Source of the DNA: Aphanomyces cochlioides
Lineage: Eukaryota > Oomycota > Saprolegniomycetes > Saprolegniales > Verrucalvaceae
Direction of reading: 5' to 3'
Assembly: GCA_019828595.1 (NCBI GenBank)
Contig: JAHQRK010000012.1
Location: 1,984,001 to 2,048,000, forward strand
DNA length: 64,000 nucleotides
Below, piece by piece: positions 54,453 through 64,000 of the stretch (positions within the stretch are counted from its first letter, which is position 1; each line of letters starts with the position of its first letter). Under the pieces are notes generated by a model. It was given only the letters and a program-made list of their open reading frames with translations. It ran no database searches and was not told the DNA's origin. The position numbers were made by a program, and so were the translations under genes.

Positions 54453-57400
54453 CTACTCCTTGGACTTTGCTTTCTTCATGAGCTCCTCGAGGAAATTTAA
54501 TGGTTTTGCGCCAGGGTTTGGAGCCTTGCTGGCTTCACTTGTGCCTTCGGAGGCCTTTTTCAGCTCATCTAACAAGCTCATCCCCAATTTCTTGATGGGT
54601 GGTGATGGTGGTGGTGTGCCTTTGCTAGAGCGGCGCCGTTGAATCTCCGCGAGCATGTTGGGTTTGGACAAATCTTCCAGCAAGTCTGGATCATGCAGCA
54701 TAGACGGACGCTTTTTCAGGACTGGTGTGGTTGAGAGTCCCATGAGTTTCAAGAGGGCATGCGATTTGGGCATCGGTGGCGGAGGCGGTGATTCCGGTGC
54801 TTCATCTTGCATTTCATCGCCATCGAGAATGACTCCCATCTTGGGCGATGTCAACGTTGTCGTCGATTTCTCTGGGCTCGGTCCATTGGATGCATTTGAC
54901 GGACTTCTCCGCAGTTGCTGAGCTTTGTTGCAAAATTCATTTTGGAGAAAGTTGAGCACGGCCGGGGAAGCTTTGACGGCTCGTATTGTCTTGTTCATGG
55001 TCATGACAGTCGCAATTGTGCTTTGGATGTGCGCGGCAGCTGCTGACGGACGCCGAGATTCAACTCGAGTATTTTCTCCAGCCACTTCTTCTTCTGCTGG
55101 AGTCTAGATGGATCGATTGAGTGCTTCCACGTGAAGGACATGGAGTCTACCTTCTTCTGGTCACCAAACTCTTTCGATCGCTCGGCAATCGCATTGCTTA
55201 GCTCATGTTTGCGGGCAGCAGCCTCTTCTTCCACGGAGAGTTTCTTGTGCACGGCGCGCTCTTTGGGTTTGATCACAGGATGGGCATTGAATGGGCCTCG
55301 GATGACAGCGGAGCGAACTTCAGGACTCAGTTGACGGATGGCGGCAATTTCTTCAACGTATTGCTCATAAGTAGGGCATGCCGTCTGGGCTGCACGCTCT
55401 CCCAATGCGATTTCACCTACAAGCGCGACACTTCACAAGAGTCGAAAGGACAATGCGTGCCTTTGAGTGTATCGCATTCTTTGCAGAGCGAGTGGTAGAC
55501 TTTCTTGGACTCGTCGCGGAGTTTGATGAGTGCTGGCTTGCCAAACTGCTTGAGAAGTTCTTCCGACCGAGCGTCTACGTCTTGGAGTTAGCTAGAAATG
55601 GCGAGACTCGTGCAACCTTCAGCCACGGCATGGTATTCCTTCTTGGCCAGAGGGATCTCCTGGTTGATTAAGACTTGCATGCGAGCTTTCTTTTGTGCAA
55701 GGCGTTTGGCCTGTCGTCGTGGGTCAGTTATGCTCCGTTTGGGTTGTCTACCTGAGTTTCAAATCGCTCGAGGCGCTGCTGAATCTCGCTTTCTGTCGGG
55801 TAGCGGTACATGGGGTTGACTAGCTGCTTTTCCGTGAGAGATTTGAGCTTCACCTCGGCGCGTGCTCCTGTCATAGTTCATCGGCCTTTGCATATATGCA
55901 CTGCTATTGTACCTTTGATGGGATCCCATCCAGCTTTGACGCATTCGCCGCCATGTTGCTGTACAAGAAGCTTCAGTTGAGCCACAAACGCCAGACGCCA
56001 CTCGGCTTTGCGGCCGTCTTTGTCAAATTCGAAAGCTTCAGGGAGAGCCACAAAGAGTCCCCGCATCTCGGTGATGTCGTACGCTTCAAAATTCGTAAAA
56101 CACTGCGCCGAGTCGCCAGTGATGAAGTTTTCTCGGCTCTTGTCCTTGTCGTGCGTGACAATCCACTGAAGAAACCTGCAATCGAATCAACACGGGATGA
56201 AATGCAGTCGACGGACTTGTTTTGCTTGAGGTAGTTGGCTAAATCCCGCGTGTAGAGCACTCCACCAGCCTTGGCTCCATCGACGAGCTGCTCGACCGAC
56301 ATGGTTGTGATTGTTTCAGGAATGAGCGAGCATAATCGCTCGAAGCAAGCTTGGTTTTCCACTGCATGCTGCGCCTTCCACTCCACTTCGAGTCGCTTCA
56401 TTTCGACTGGGAATTCTACCAACGTCGATGAGCTCAAGGAGAAGGAGCTGTGAAACCTTTGGCTTGCTCGCGACGTGTCCGCCAGATTTCAATCTGCTTG
56501 AGTGTCGTGTTGATCTCTCGTTCCTTGAGATTGAGCTCCTTGGCTTGGTATCCCTGGAAGAATTTGCACATCTCGGTCGCTTTCTCGCAGAGTTCAGCCA
56601 GGCCATCGCCTGTCGTATGTCCTAACACTTGGACATGCTCCATGAGCTTTCTCGCTGTGTTGGCAAGTTCGTCCGTCGTGAATCGAACGGCCTGAGCTCC
56701 CAACGACGCAACCATCGCTTCCGTGGCGTTGACGACTTGCTTCTGGAGTCCGTCTTGCTTGAGTACACTCTGGAGAAAAGCGAGAACGTCTGTAGCATTG
56801 AATATGGTCTTCGTACCTGCTTAAACTTCTCCTGCAGGGCCAGGAGCTCCTTCTTTAGCTCATCAAGCGTCGTTTGATAGCTCATGCAATCCCGCGTGAA
56901 GACGCTCTCTCGTCGAGGTGGACTATTCGACCGGGCTCGCTTCATTTCCGCCGATACTCGTGCATCCATGAGGTTCTTCTTGGTCGATGAGACTTCCGCT
57001 TGGAGCGCGAGCATGGCTGCCTTGGTGTCATTCGTTTCTTTGGCTTGGATGGTCAATTGCTTGAGCACTGGCGTCAACTCTATCCAACGTGTTGAGCTCC
57101 TAGTCCTCCTGCGATGAATACCTTTCGTGCAGTCCTCAAATGGGCATGCAATCAAGAGAGACTGCTCGTACAAGAGTCGATCGTACTCTTCTTCAGCCTG
57201 TGCGAGTTTCTTGTCGGCCAGAAGGAACGCGTTCGTCTTGGCGCTTTCCACTTTCCACTGGGCAGATGCATTCAATATAGAAAAGTTGGGCGACGTACTT
57301 GGAGATCTTCGTCAGTAAGCCCAAGCGTCGACTTAAGAAGGTTGATTTGCTCCATCAACTGCTTGACTTTGTCTTCTTCAAGCTTATGCGGCGGTGGATC

Positions 57401-58267
57401 AGCGACAGCCGAGTTGTGATGCACGGGACTGCGATCTTTCGGAGGAGACTTGGACGAGCCCACAGCGTGTCCAGACGCTTCAGCTTTAGTGTCGTCATGG
57501 ACGATGTCGCCATTCTCAGCGTTATCGTCATTTGGTCCATAGAGTGACGGGCGCCGAGGCTACGATTGTGAAGATGAGAGGCATAAGGAAGAAGTTACCA
57601 CGACCACTACTTGCAGCCTTGTTGGTGACTTCTGCTCCCGAATTGGCGACACGCCTGGCCGCGCGGGCTGATGTTTCTCGAGCTTCTCAATGGGAGGAGC
57701 CGACTTGCGGGACACTTCGACCAGTGGAGCTTGAGATAGTTTCCGTCGTAGATGCTTGATCGTCGACCGCACGGACGATTTCTCCATTGGCGTTCGATTC
57801 ATGCGGAACGCGGCATCGTCAAACGAGCGGTAGTTTCCATTTTGAGCAGAGCCTACCGTGCGAGATCCGCGAGGACTTGTCGTTCTCATCGTTCTTGACC
57901 GCCGCCTCTCGCCGCCTTTCGTTAAATCTGTTGTGTAATGGCTAAACATGTTGTGCACTTGGTCCTTGTGGTCGAGTAAATGGACTCCAAGCGTGTACAG
58001 TCGCATGTGCGGTGAATCTTTTTGTTTTTTCTTCGCTGTCTTGGACATTTCGCCTTGAATTGCCTTTGGTTCTGTGGCTGCGCGTTCCAAACTCGGAGGC
58101 CGTTTCGATGGCGCGGCCGGTGGTTTGGACCCAAACAACGCCTCGGAGGACAAGCTCTTCTTCCAACTAAGCTTGTCTCCATTGCTTTCGTTGAGGAATG
58201 TCAGATCGAGCCGCGTCGATTTCTCCCGGAAGAGCTTTCGGGCGATGGTCGTCTGCGGCTCGGCCAT
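54453..58267 (-). CDS. large coiled-coil protein with WH2-like C-terminal motif
   Basis: Twelve exons (58267-57611, 57559-57299, 57257-57122, 57079-56817, 56769-56457, 56415-56217, 56175-55913, 55867-55752, 55710-55617, 55580-55452, 55416-55065, 55020-54453; introns 35-51 nt) give 1116 residues with consistent phases. The N-terminal 300 residues are disordered and basic; the middle is coiled coil (KVKQLMEQINLLKSTLGL, QAEEEYDRLLYEQ, LDELKKELLALQEKFKQ). A compact segment follows (FITGDSAQCFTNFEAYDI...MRGLFVALPEAFEFDKDGR), then more helices and a Pro-rich end with SPPPPPMPKSHALLKLMG and NMLAEIQRRRSSKG, reminiscent of actin-binding WH2 motifs. Possibly cytoskeletal; the family is not recognised. 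Confidence 0.7.
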
Positions 58268-58299
58268 TCCGCGCCGTTTCGGTGGAAAAGTGCACTCTT

Positions 58300-58340
58300 T
58301 GTGCCCGTATCCGGATTCCTGACACCGTTATCCGGATCTT
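58300..58340. promoter_or_regulatory. paired TCCGGAT elements in a 107-bp divergent promoter
   Basis: GTATCCGGATTCC (58307-58319) and GTTATCCGGATCTT (58327-58340) lie between the starts of the coiled-coil gene and the second HA-repeat gene. Same element as in other divergent gaps; role inferred. Confidence 0.45.
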
Positions 58341-58374
58341 GAAGTGGTCCAAAGTTTTCTACCACTCGACAAGA

Positions 58375-58971
58375 ATGCATCGTCTGCAGCTCTTTCGCCT
58401 GCGCCATCTTGCGACTCGAGCGCGTAAACCACCGCCAGAGCTGTCCAAAGCAGACCTTGATCGGTGCTACGACTTTATCCAAGTGGCCAAAATCTTCCGC
58501 GAACAGCAAGCCGCAACGTCGGACTTCACCATCGTTCCCGTCACTTTTAAAGTTCCACCAGAAGCACCGTGGCCCGAGTCGTTGCATGGAAAGATCCAAC
58601 GCACGAGCAAGATTCGACGATTGTACAAGGACGGTGCACTCCCGGATGATGTTGTCCAGCAGCTTGATGGGCTCAAGTTTGTCTGGGATGTCATGGACCA
58701 CAATTGGAACATGAAAGTTCTTGCGCTGTCGACGTACAAAGACCTCCATGGCGACACATACATGCCATATTCATACGTTGTTCCAGACCAAGATCCAAAG
58801 TGGCCCAAAGATACATGGAACATGAAGCTCGGACATGTTGTTCACTTTATCCTCCGCGATGTCCAGAGCACGAAACGCAAGTTGACTCTCGCGATGACCA
58901 AGCCCGATGCGCGACAACAACAGCTCAATGCACTAGATTTTGACTGGACCAAACCTGGTAAACTAGCTTAA
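58375..58971 (+). CDS. helicase-associated (HA) repeat protein, probably mitochondrial, copy 2
   Basis: A single-exon frame of 198 residues beginning MHRLQLFRLRHLATRARK, a likely mitochondrial presequence. It aligns by eye with the first part of the protein at 46163-47410: FKVPPEAPWPESLHGK..IR and VWDVMDHNWNMKVLALSTYK, then VPDQDPKWPKDTWNMKLGHV. It keeps only about two HA units and ends early. The open frame extends upstream through the TCCGGAT promoter, so this Met is chosen. Its TAA shares the TTAA at 58968-58971 with the stop of the convergent DusA gene. Confidence 0.8.
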   Translation: MHRLQLFRLRHLATRARKPPPELSKADLDRCYDFIQVAKIFREQQAATSDFTIVPVTFKVPPEAPWPESLHGKIQRTSKIRRLYKDGALPDDVVQQLDGLKFVWDVMDHNWNMKVLALSTYKDLHGDTYMPYSYVVPDQDPKWPKDTWNMKLGHVVHFILRDVQSTKRKLTLAMTKPDARQQQLNALDFDWTKPGKLA

Positions 58972-60345
58972 TTATCATCCGCAGTCGCGTCCAGCGTGGC
59001 TGGCGTCAGACATTCTTCCATTGCTGTCTCAACGAGGTCTCGTAACTCGAGTTGCTCGCCTTTTCGCTCTGCCCACCGCTGGGCCACATGCCGCTTTAGG
59101 GCTTTGCCTCCATACTCGCCACTGCCATGACGTCTCGTCAAACTAGAACGGGCACAACGACGTACTTGAAAAGGTTCAAAATTGGTTTGAGGAGTAGTGA
59201 GGTTGGCATTGCATACTGCCCGCTGCTTCGGACTTTGCCCCATCGTTCTTGCATGTCCTCGGCATAATCGAGGTAGTTCGCTACGACTTGGCGTCGTGAA
59301 AGTCCTGCAGTTTTGTCTCAATCCAAGGAAAGACACGACTTGGCTTACCAGGGTTAGATTCGCCAAAAATGAGACGATCTGCGTCGCAAAAGTTCCATGG
59401 AGTGTTATACGCAGCGCGACCGATCATGACACCATCCACGTTGAGCGACGAGTCCTGTAGGAATTTGATGAAAGCTCAGCGATTGTGGGACAGTACCTCC
59501 AATAGCTCAGCGGCATGTCGGATGGAGGCCACGCCGCCATTGAGCATGATTTTAAGGTCGGGGAAGTCTGCCTTCAGTCGACCGACAGAAGCGTAGTTCA
59601 GTGGAGGCACAGTGCGATTTTCGTGCGGGCTAAGACGGAGACCATCGAGCCAGCACTTGCGAGCATGGACTGTGAATTCAGTCACGCCAGACGAAGCGAC
59701 CGTCGTGACAAACTTGTGCAGATATTCGTAGCTACATGTGAATGACGAGGATTTACAGAAGCAGCACGTACGAGTCGAAGTCGTCGACACCAAGACGACA
59801 CTTGACTGTGATGGGCGTTGATGTCACTTGGCGACGCATCTCGTAGCAGATGTCCCGGACAAGAATTGGATCAAGCATAAGTCGTGCACCAAAGCAACGC
59901 TTGGACACCTTGGGACTCGGACAGCCCACGTTGAGATTGATCTCGTGGAAGTTTCCATAAGAAGCTGCCATCTTTGCAACCTCTTTGAGCATTGAAGGGT
60001 CATACAAGATGCGTTGCGTCCTTACCACCAAGAGTTTCTGGGTCATTTCCACCGAGTTGCAATGCCAATGGATATTCCGCCGCGTCATGGCCAAGAAAAT
60101 AGTCCAAGTTGTGCTTTTGATGCATGAGCTACCGATACACGATCACGTGAGCATTAGAAAGCCTCTCGTACCGTCTCGTCGACGACCATCTCTGTGTACA
60201 AAAGCGTCTTGCGTGTGATCTGACGCAGCATAAAGCGGTAATGACGATCCGTCCAGTCCATCTAAGCACTCATGAGCTATAGTAAGGCGATAGAGCGTAC
60301 CATTGGCGCCACGGACAATCGCGTGGGAGCATAATCTGCCGTCAT
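58968..60345 (-). CDS. tRNA-dihydrouridine synthase, DusA type
   Basis: Eight exons (60345-60301, 60261-60172, 60113-60029, 59982-59772, 59731-59497, 59454-59349, 59304-59166, 59121-58968; introns 39-58 nt) encode 354 residues. Motifs in order: [53 protein letters not shown] (catalytic Cys in GCP), [48 protein letters not shown] and [14 protein letters not shown]. DusA reduces U20/U20a of tRNA. DusA-type enzymes are common in bacteria and also found in plants and stramenopiles, so an organellar role is plausible but not shown. Confidence 0.92.
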
Positions 60346-61104
60346 GAGGCGCCGAATCATGCACCGACACCACTTTTGCGCCACCACCAAACTGCAATGC
60401 AGATGTCAACCCAACTCTCTCTAGAACTAATTTGAGCGAAAGTATATTTTGTCTGAAACTCTCAAATTCAATGATATACATTTAAAGAGTTTTTCGTTAA
60501 TGGAGAAAAGACAAAATCGATGGATAAAATTAACACACTTTTCACCAATGATAAATCTTCACTCGATGAAATGCAGTACCTTTGATACTTGATATTGTCG
60601 TAGCTGTTGGAATGCATGGAGAGCGAGTCAAGCGGGTTGCATAAAGTGCGTGCTTCTTCAACCACCAATGCTCACGATGCCCCCTTTATTTCAAGCACAT
60701 AGAACCAAAGAACTCTTGAATGAACCAAACGCACCCTTAGTTCCGCGTCGTCCGTGATTCCCTCATGAAACACTTCGTTGAGAATAACCTTTCAAATTTA
60801 ATATCAGCATTTGGCGTTGTGTATTTCACCTCGAGAGAGACCTGACTCCTGTGGTTGGCCGTGATGATCCCATCAACTACGATTAGCGATAGTGTAGCCA
60901 GTCCATGCAGTGCAGCAGTGTCAGCAGAAGCGCCACTTGTCTCTCGGTCACGTCTAGATGAGATGACGAGGTGGAGGGACTGTCCTTTGACTTGACTTCA
61001 CTGAGCTGCGGGGAGTTGGATCACCCAAAAGTTGCCAAGAGTGCCACATCGCCAAGGCGCTACCACCTCCATGCAGCACTGATGTTCACTTTGGAAATAC
61101 AATC
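60346..61104. other. 0.76-kb gap without a supported gene
   Basis: Only short open stretches occur. No TCCGG element, repeat or clear promoter is visible. A 5' exon of either flanking gene could lie here. Confidence 0.3.
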
Positions 61105-63331
61105 ATGTACATCCCATGTCCTCTTTGTGAAGAGGCGGAAGGTTCCGACGATGAATGCAAGACGGACGCAACTCTTCCGTGTAAACACACCATCAACTCG
61201 AGTTTAGTGCCGCCAACTATCTACGAGTGCGCTCAGTTGGGACTGCTCGACGAGCTCAAACGTCTCGTGCTTCAGGTATGCTCGACCGACGACTGCCATT
61301 ATGCTCACACATCCATAGAGATCCAAGACAAGCGACTGGAGTGTCAACACACCAGACAACCAGAACGCCACGCTGCTCCACTGGGCCTCCTTCTACAACC
61401 AACTCCATGTCATCAAGTCCTCCTTTCGCCAGTGACGACAGTCTCTCTAACGTCGTGCTCTAGGTACTTGCTCGCACTCCCAGACATCAACGTCAACGCA
61501 GTGGGAGGCGACCTCCTCTCGACTCCTGTCTACTGGGCCGCGCATCGCAACAACATCCAAGCGGTGGCTCTCCTTCTCGACCATCATGCAGACCCGACGA
61601 TCGCAGACAAGAACGGCTTTGATGCGTACTTTGTCGCTGTCCAGGTACTCCTTCCGCTCGAGTTGGTTGATCATGGGAGTGTGTAGTCTGGGTATACCAT
61701 CCTCTCTGCCTTCTTCATCGCCAAGGGATGCAACATCGACACGCCGAGTCAAGGTAGCATCTCTCTTCGCACTCTTTCTCTCATGGCTTTCATGCAGATG
61801 CAGATCGACTGACGCCGTTGATGTGGCTCTGTCGATACAAGTTTGAGCTCGACACGGCTCGCATGCTCTTTGGTCTTGGTGCAAATTTGCATCAGACGGA
61901 TGCTCATGGCAACACTGGTGCGTCGTCCTCCTCCCTTGTCCAGTGGATCTCATGAGTGACTAGCTCTCCATCTCGCAGCCACGAGTGACTTTGTCGTGGC
62001 AGCCAAGTATCTCCTCGATCGTGGCGTCGACATCCACGCCAAGAACAAACGCGGCCAGACGGCGCTCGACATTGCCAACGACGTCGCCTCCGACATTGAA
62101 ACCCGCACGTCTGGCAAGCGGACCGCAGCCACCGTCGGTCTCCTCCGTTCAGTGTATCACTATGATGAGAGCTACAACACGCTGCCAGTCTCGGTACACT
62201 CTGCTTCCTTGTCGTGCACTCTTCTCATGTCGAGATGCAGGTTTTGAAACGCCACGCCAGTCTCACCGCCTTCTCGACGCCGTGGATCGTCATGGGATTG
62301 ATTGGCGTGGCTGCTCACAAGCTTCATGGCAGTGACGTCGTCCTTGGCATCGCTGCGTCGGTGGCGTTTGGATATTGGCTCGTCAAAGTGGCTGGTCTCG
62401 ACGTCAATCCGTCCAAGCTCAAGTACTCTCGCCTCATGTTTGGCGTGAATGTCCACTCGATCTTTTGGATCACGTTTGGCGTGGCGCTTCTCGTGGCGGA
62501 GGGAGCTCTGTATGTGCATGCGACGATGGTCTTCCTCGTCTTCTTCACTGGGACGTGTGTCTGTGTCTGCTGGACCAAGACGACGAGTCCTGGATTGCTG
62601 TCGACGACGATTGAAGAGCGCCATCGAGTACGTCTGTCTTGTCTGACTTTGACTGACTTGTTGTAGAACGTGATGGACCTCGTGGCCATGAATTCCCGTC
62701 CGGACGTCAAGTTTTGCTCGACGTGTTTGCAGCATCGACCTCTGCGGTCCAAGCACAACGTCGAGTTGAATGCGTGCGTGGCTCGCTTCGACCACTTTTG
62801 CACGTTTGTCGCCAACGTCGTCGGTGCCAACAACCACACGTTCTACTTTGGCTTTCTCTTCAACTCGGTGATGGGGATTGGCATCTACCTCGCGATGATC
62901 GTCGACTGTACGTCTTTTGGACTTTGACAACGGGCTGGTTGATGCGTGGATGCGTAGATCTTGCGAGGGAAGGCGTGTTGAATGAGCCGACGCACTGGCG
63001 GACGCTCGCTCGAGTCGGCCACGACTACCCCGTGGTTCTGAGCATTTCTATCTTGGCGGCGGTGCACATTGTGTGGATCGGAGGGTTGCTCGTTGCCAAC
63101 ATCTACGGCATCCTGTTTACATGGACGACGAACGAACGCGTGCTGCAAAGCCGAAGCCAAGCCAAGACGCCGTCTCTCCACTCGAAATTGTCACGGGGAG
63201 TCGTCCAGAACGTCGTCGACTTTTTCCATTTACCCCTCGGTGACGAACTCCATCGCATCGACTGGCGACGGTGCCGCTTCTACTCGCTGGATGAACTCCA
63301 CGCTCGTCCAAGCAAAGCCAAGCTCGAGTAG
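61105..63331 (+). CDS. ankyrin-repeat DHHC-family S-acyltransferase (HIP14/Akr1 type) with DHFC motif
   Basis: Nine exons (61105-61275, 61319-61416, 61464-61644, 61687-61753, 61798-61917, 61964-62193, 62241-62627, 62667-62907, 62958-63331; introns 39-50 nt) encode 622 residues. Five or six ankyrin repeats come first (ATLLHWASFYNQLHVIKYLL, TPVYWAAHRNNIQAVALLLD, ALHLAATSDFVVAAKYLLDR), then transmembrane helices and a DHHC-type domain: FCSTCLQHRPLRSKH and CVARFDHFCTFVANVVGANN. The signature tetrapeptide is DHFC, and several zinc-ligand Cys of the usual domain are missing (KHN for KHC, NVVG for NCVG), though the catalytic Cys remains. Akr1/HIP14 enzymes palmitoylate proteins at the Golgi. The 3' end is duplicated at 63751-64000. 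Confidence 0.88.
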
Positions 63332-63376
63332 AGAGCGAGGAACATCTTACACTTACCATTATGCTAATTTATCCAC
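63127..63376 (+). repeat. left arm of a near-perfect 250-bp inverted repeat
   Basis: Pairs with 63751-64000 on the opposite strand. By eye only one mismatch is seen, within the GAACGCGTGC/GAACGCATGC segment. It covers the last 205 coding bases of the acyltransferase gene and 45 bp beyond its stop. Confidence 0.9.
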
Positions 63377-63750
63377 GGAGACTCGAATCCAAATTGACAA
63401 ACTCCGAACTTGCGCTTCCAAGTTGGTTCTCGCAGTACGTTGTGCTAGTGCTGTCACCTCAACGACGGTAGAAAAGCCCGTCGATCAAGACTTTGAGACA
63501 GAAGAGTGTTGCGCATTCCACTTGAGAGGTCACCTCAGTGAGATACAGCCGTCTATTCTGTTCTCTGTCGTAGAGGAAGGTCATCCTGATGTGTATGTCA
63601 CTGCAGTCGACGACAGGAAGCTCCCACCCACTGGTAGCAATTCATCTATAGCTTCATCTGCTGCATTTCTTGTCCATGGGGGGAGTTCGACAGTGTTCAA
63701 GTGGCTAGCTGAAGATGAACTTGGAAGAATGCACAAGCAAGATGTCTACT

Positions 63751-64000
63751 GTGGATAAATTAGCATAATGGTAAGTGTAAGATGTTCCTCGCTCTCTACT
63801 CGAGCTTGGCTTTGCTTGGACGAGCGTGGAGTTCATCCAGCGAGTAGAAGCGGCACCGTCGCCAGTCGATGCGATGGAGTTCGTCACCGAGGGGTAAATG
63901 GAAAAAGTCGACGACGTTCTGGACGACTCCCCGTGACAATTTCGAGTGGAGAGACGGCGTCTTGGCTTGGCTTCGGCTTTGCAGCATGCGTTCGTTCGTC
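63751..64000 (-). repeat. right arm of the inverted repeat, cut by the window end
   Basis: Reverse complement of 63127-63376. A 374-bp single-copy spacer (63377-63750) separates the arms. The spacer has a forward open frame of about 125 codons (HLRGHLSEIQPSILFSVVEE, FKWLAEDELGRMHKQDVYCG) with no start codon. The true length of the arms is unknown because the window ends inside this one. Confidence 0.9.
63796..64000 (-). CDS. second, inverted copy of the DHHC acyltransferase 3' end (5' truncated by window)
   Basis: The last 68 codons of the acyltransferase are repeated on the minus strand with the same stop context and only one observed base difference. If the copy continues past the window, the locus holds two head-opposed genes whose 3' ends face each other across a 374-bp spacer. 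It might instead be a partial duplication or an assembly artefact. Confidence 0.75.
   Translation of the reverse strand, partial: TNERMLQSRSQAKTPSLHSKLSRGVVQNVVDFFHLPLGDELHRIDWRRCRFYSLDELHARPSKAKLE

Noticed and set aside
59900..59960. Loss of the catalytic Cys in the DusA-type enzyme (GARLM where relatives have GACLM)
   Set aside because: The catalytic Cys of Dus enzymes is the one in the NxGCP motif, which is present; the other position is not the nucleophile.

Overview
The window reads as nuclear DNA of an oomycete, most likely a saprolegnialean such as Aphanomyces or a relative (inference). Genes are packed tightly on both strands and cut by many tiny GT-AG introns, nearly all 35-60 nt. 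The proteins are typical eukaryotic ones: calreticulin ending in KDEL, a USP9X/USP34-type ubiquitin protease, actin-capping protein alpha, RPC19, a mitochondrial calcium uniporter and SLC25 carriers. Others suit a zoosporic oomycete: a CFAP61-like flagellar protein, WRKY19-like Cys/His-repeat proteins, helicase-associated (HA) repeat proteins, F-box-like LRR proteins and a multi-cNMP-binding protein. I see no rRNA, tRNA or CRISPR. Exon coordinates were built by hand from splice signals, reading frame and remembered family consensus, with no alignment tool.

Layout. 0-5.4 kb: truncated CFAP61/adenylate-kinase gene, small membrane protein, HDHD3-like hydrolase, an 0.8 kb fold-back element, COPI-associated protein, two small Cys-rich proteins. 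5.6-12.2 kb: a 2157-residue deubiquitinase. 12.3-20.2 kb: hypothetical protein, two related small zinc-finger genes, calreticulin, an LRR protein; 15.3-17.0 kb looks non-coding. 20.4-29 kb: WD40 protein, a 19-exon protein with seven degenerate cNMP-binding folds, a MYND protein. 29-36 kb: small secreted Cys protein, mitochondrial carrier, DusB-like enzyme, lipoyl-like protein, and an apparent fusion of a CblC/MMACHC-like domain to an asparagine-synthase-like domain. 36-46 kb: secreted mucin-like protein with a frameshift, CAPZA, RPC19, TPR protein, two unrecognised genes, MCU and an S-adenosylmethionine carrier. 46-50 kb: HA-repeat protein, hAT transposase, MITE. 50-64 kb: METTL21-like methyltransferase, aspartokinase fused to an eroded homoserine dehydrogenase domain, COX23-like protein, a 1116-residue coiled-coil protein, second HA-repeat protein, DusA, and an ankyrin-DHHC acyltransferase whose 3' end is repeated in inverted orientation at the window edge.

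Genome-level patterns. Divergent pairs share short promoters. Many of these carry a TCCGGAT(A) element and one carries a same-strand array of CCAAT boxes. Convergent pairs lie very close, and in three places the two stop codons overlap within one TTAA or TTAG. Many mid-window products look mitochondrial (two SLC25 carriers, MCU, lipoyl-like protein, COX23-like protein, two HA proteins), but this is not an operon and may be chance.
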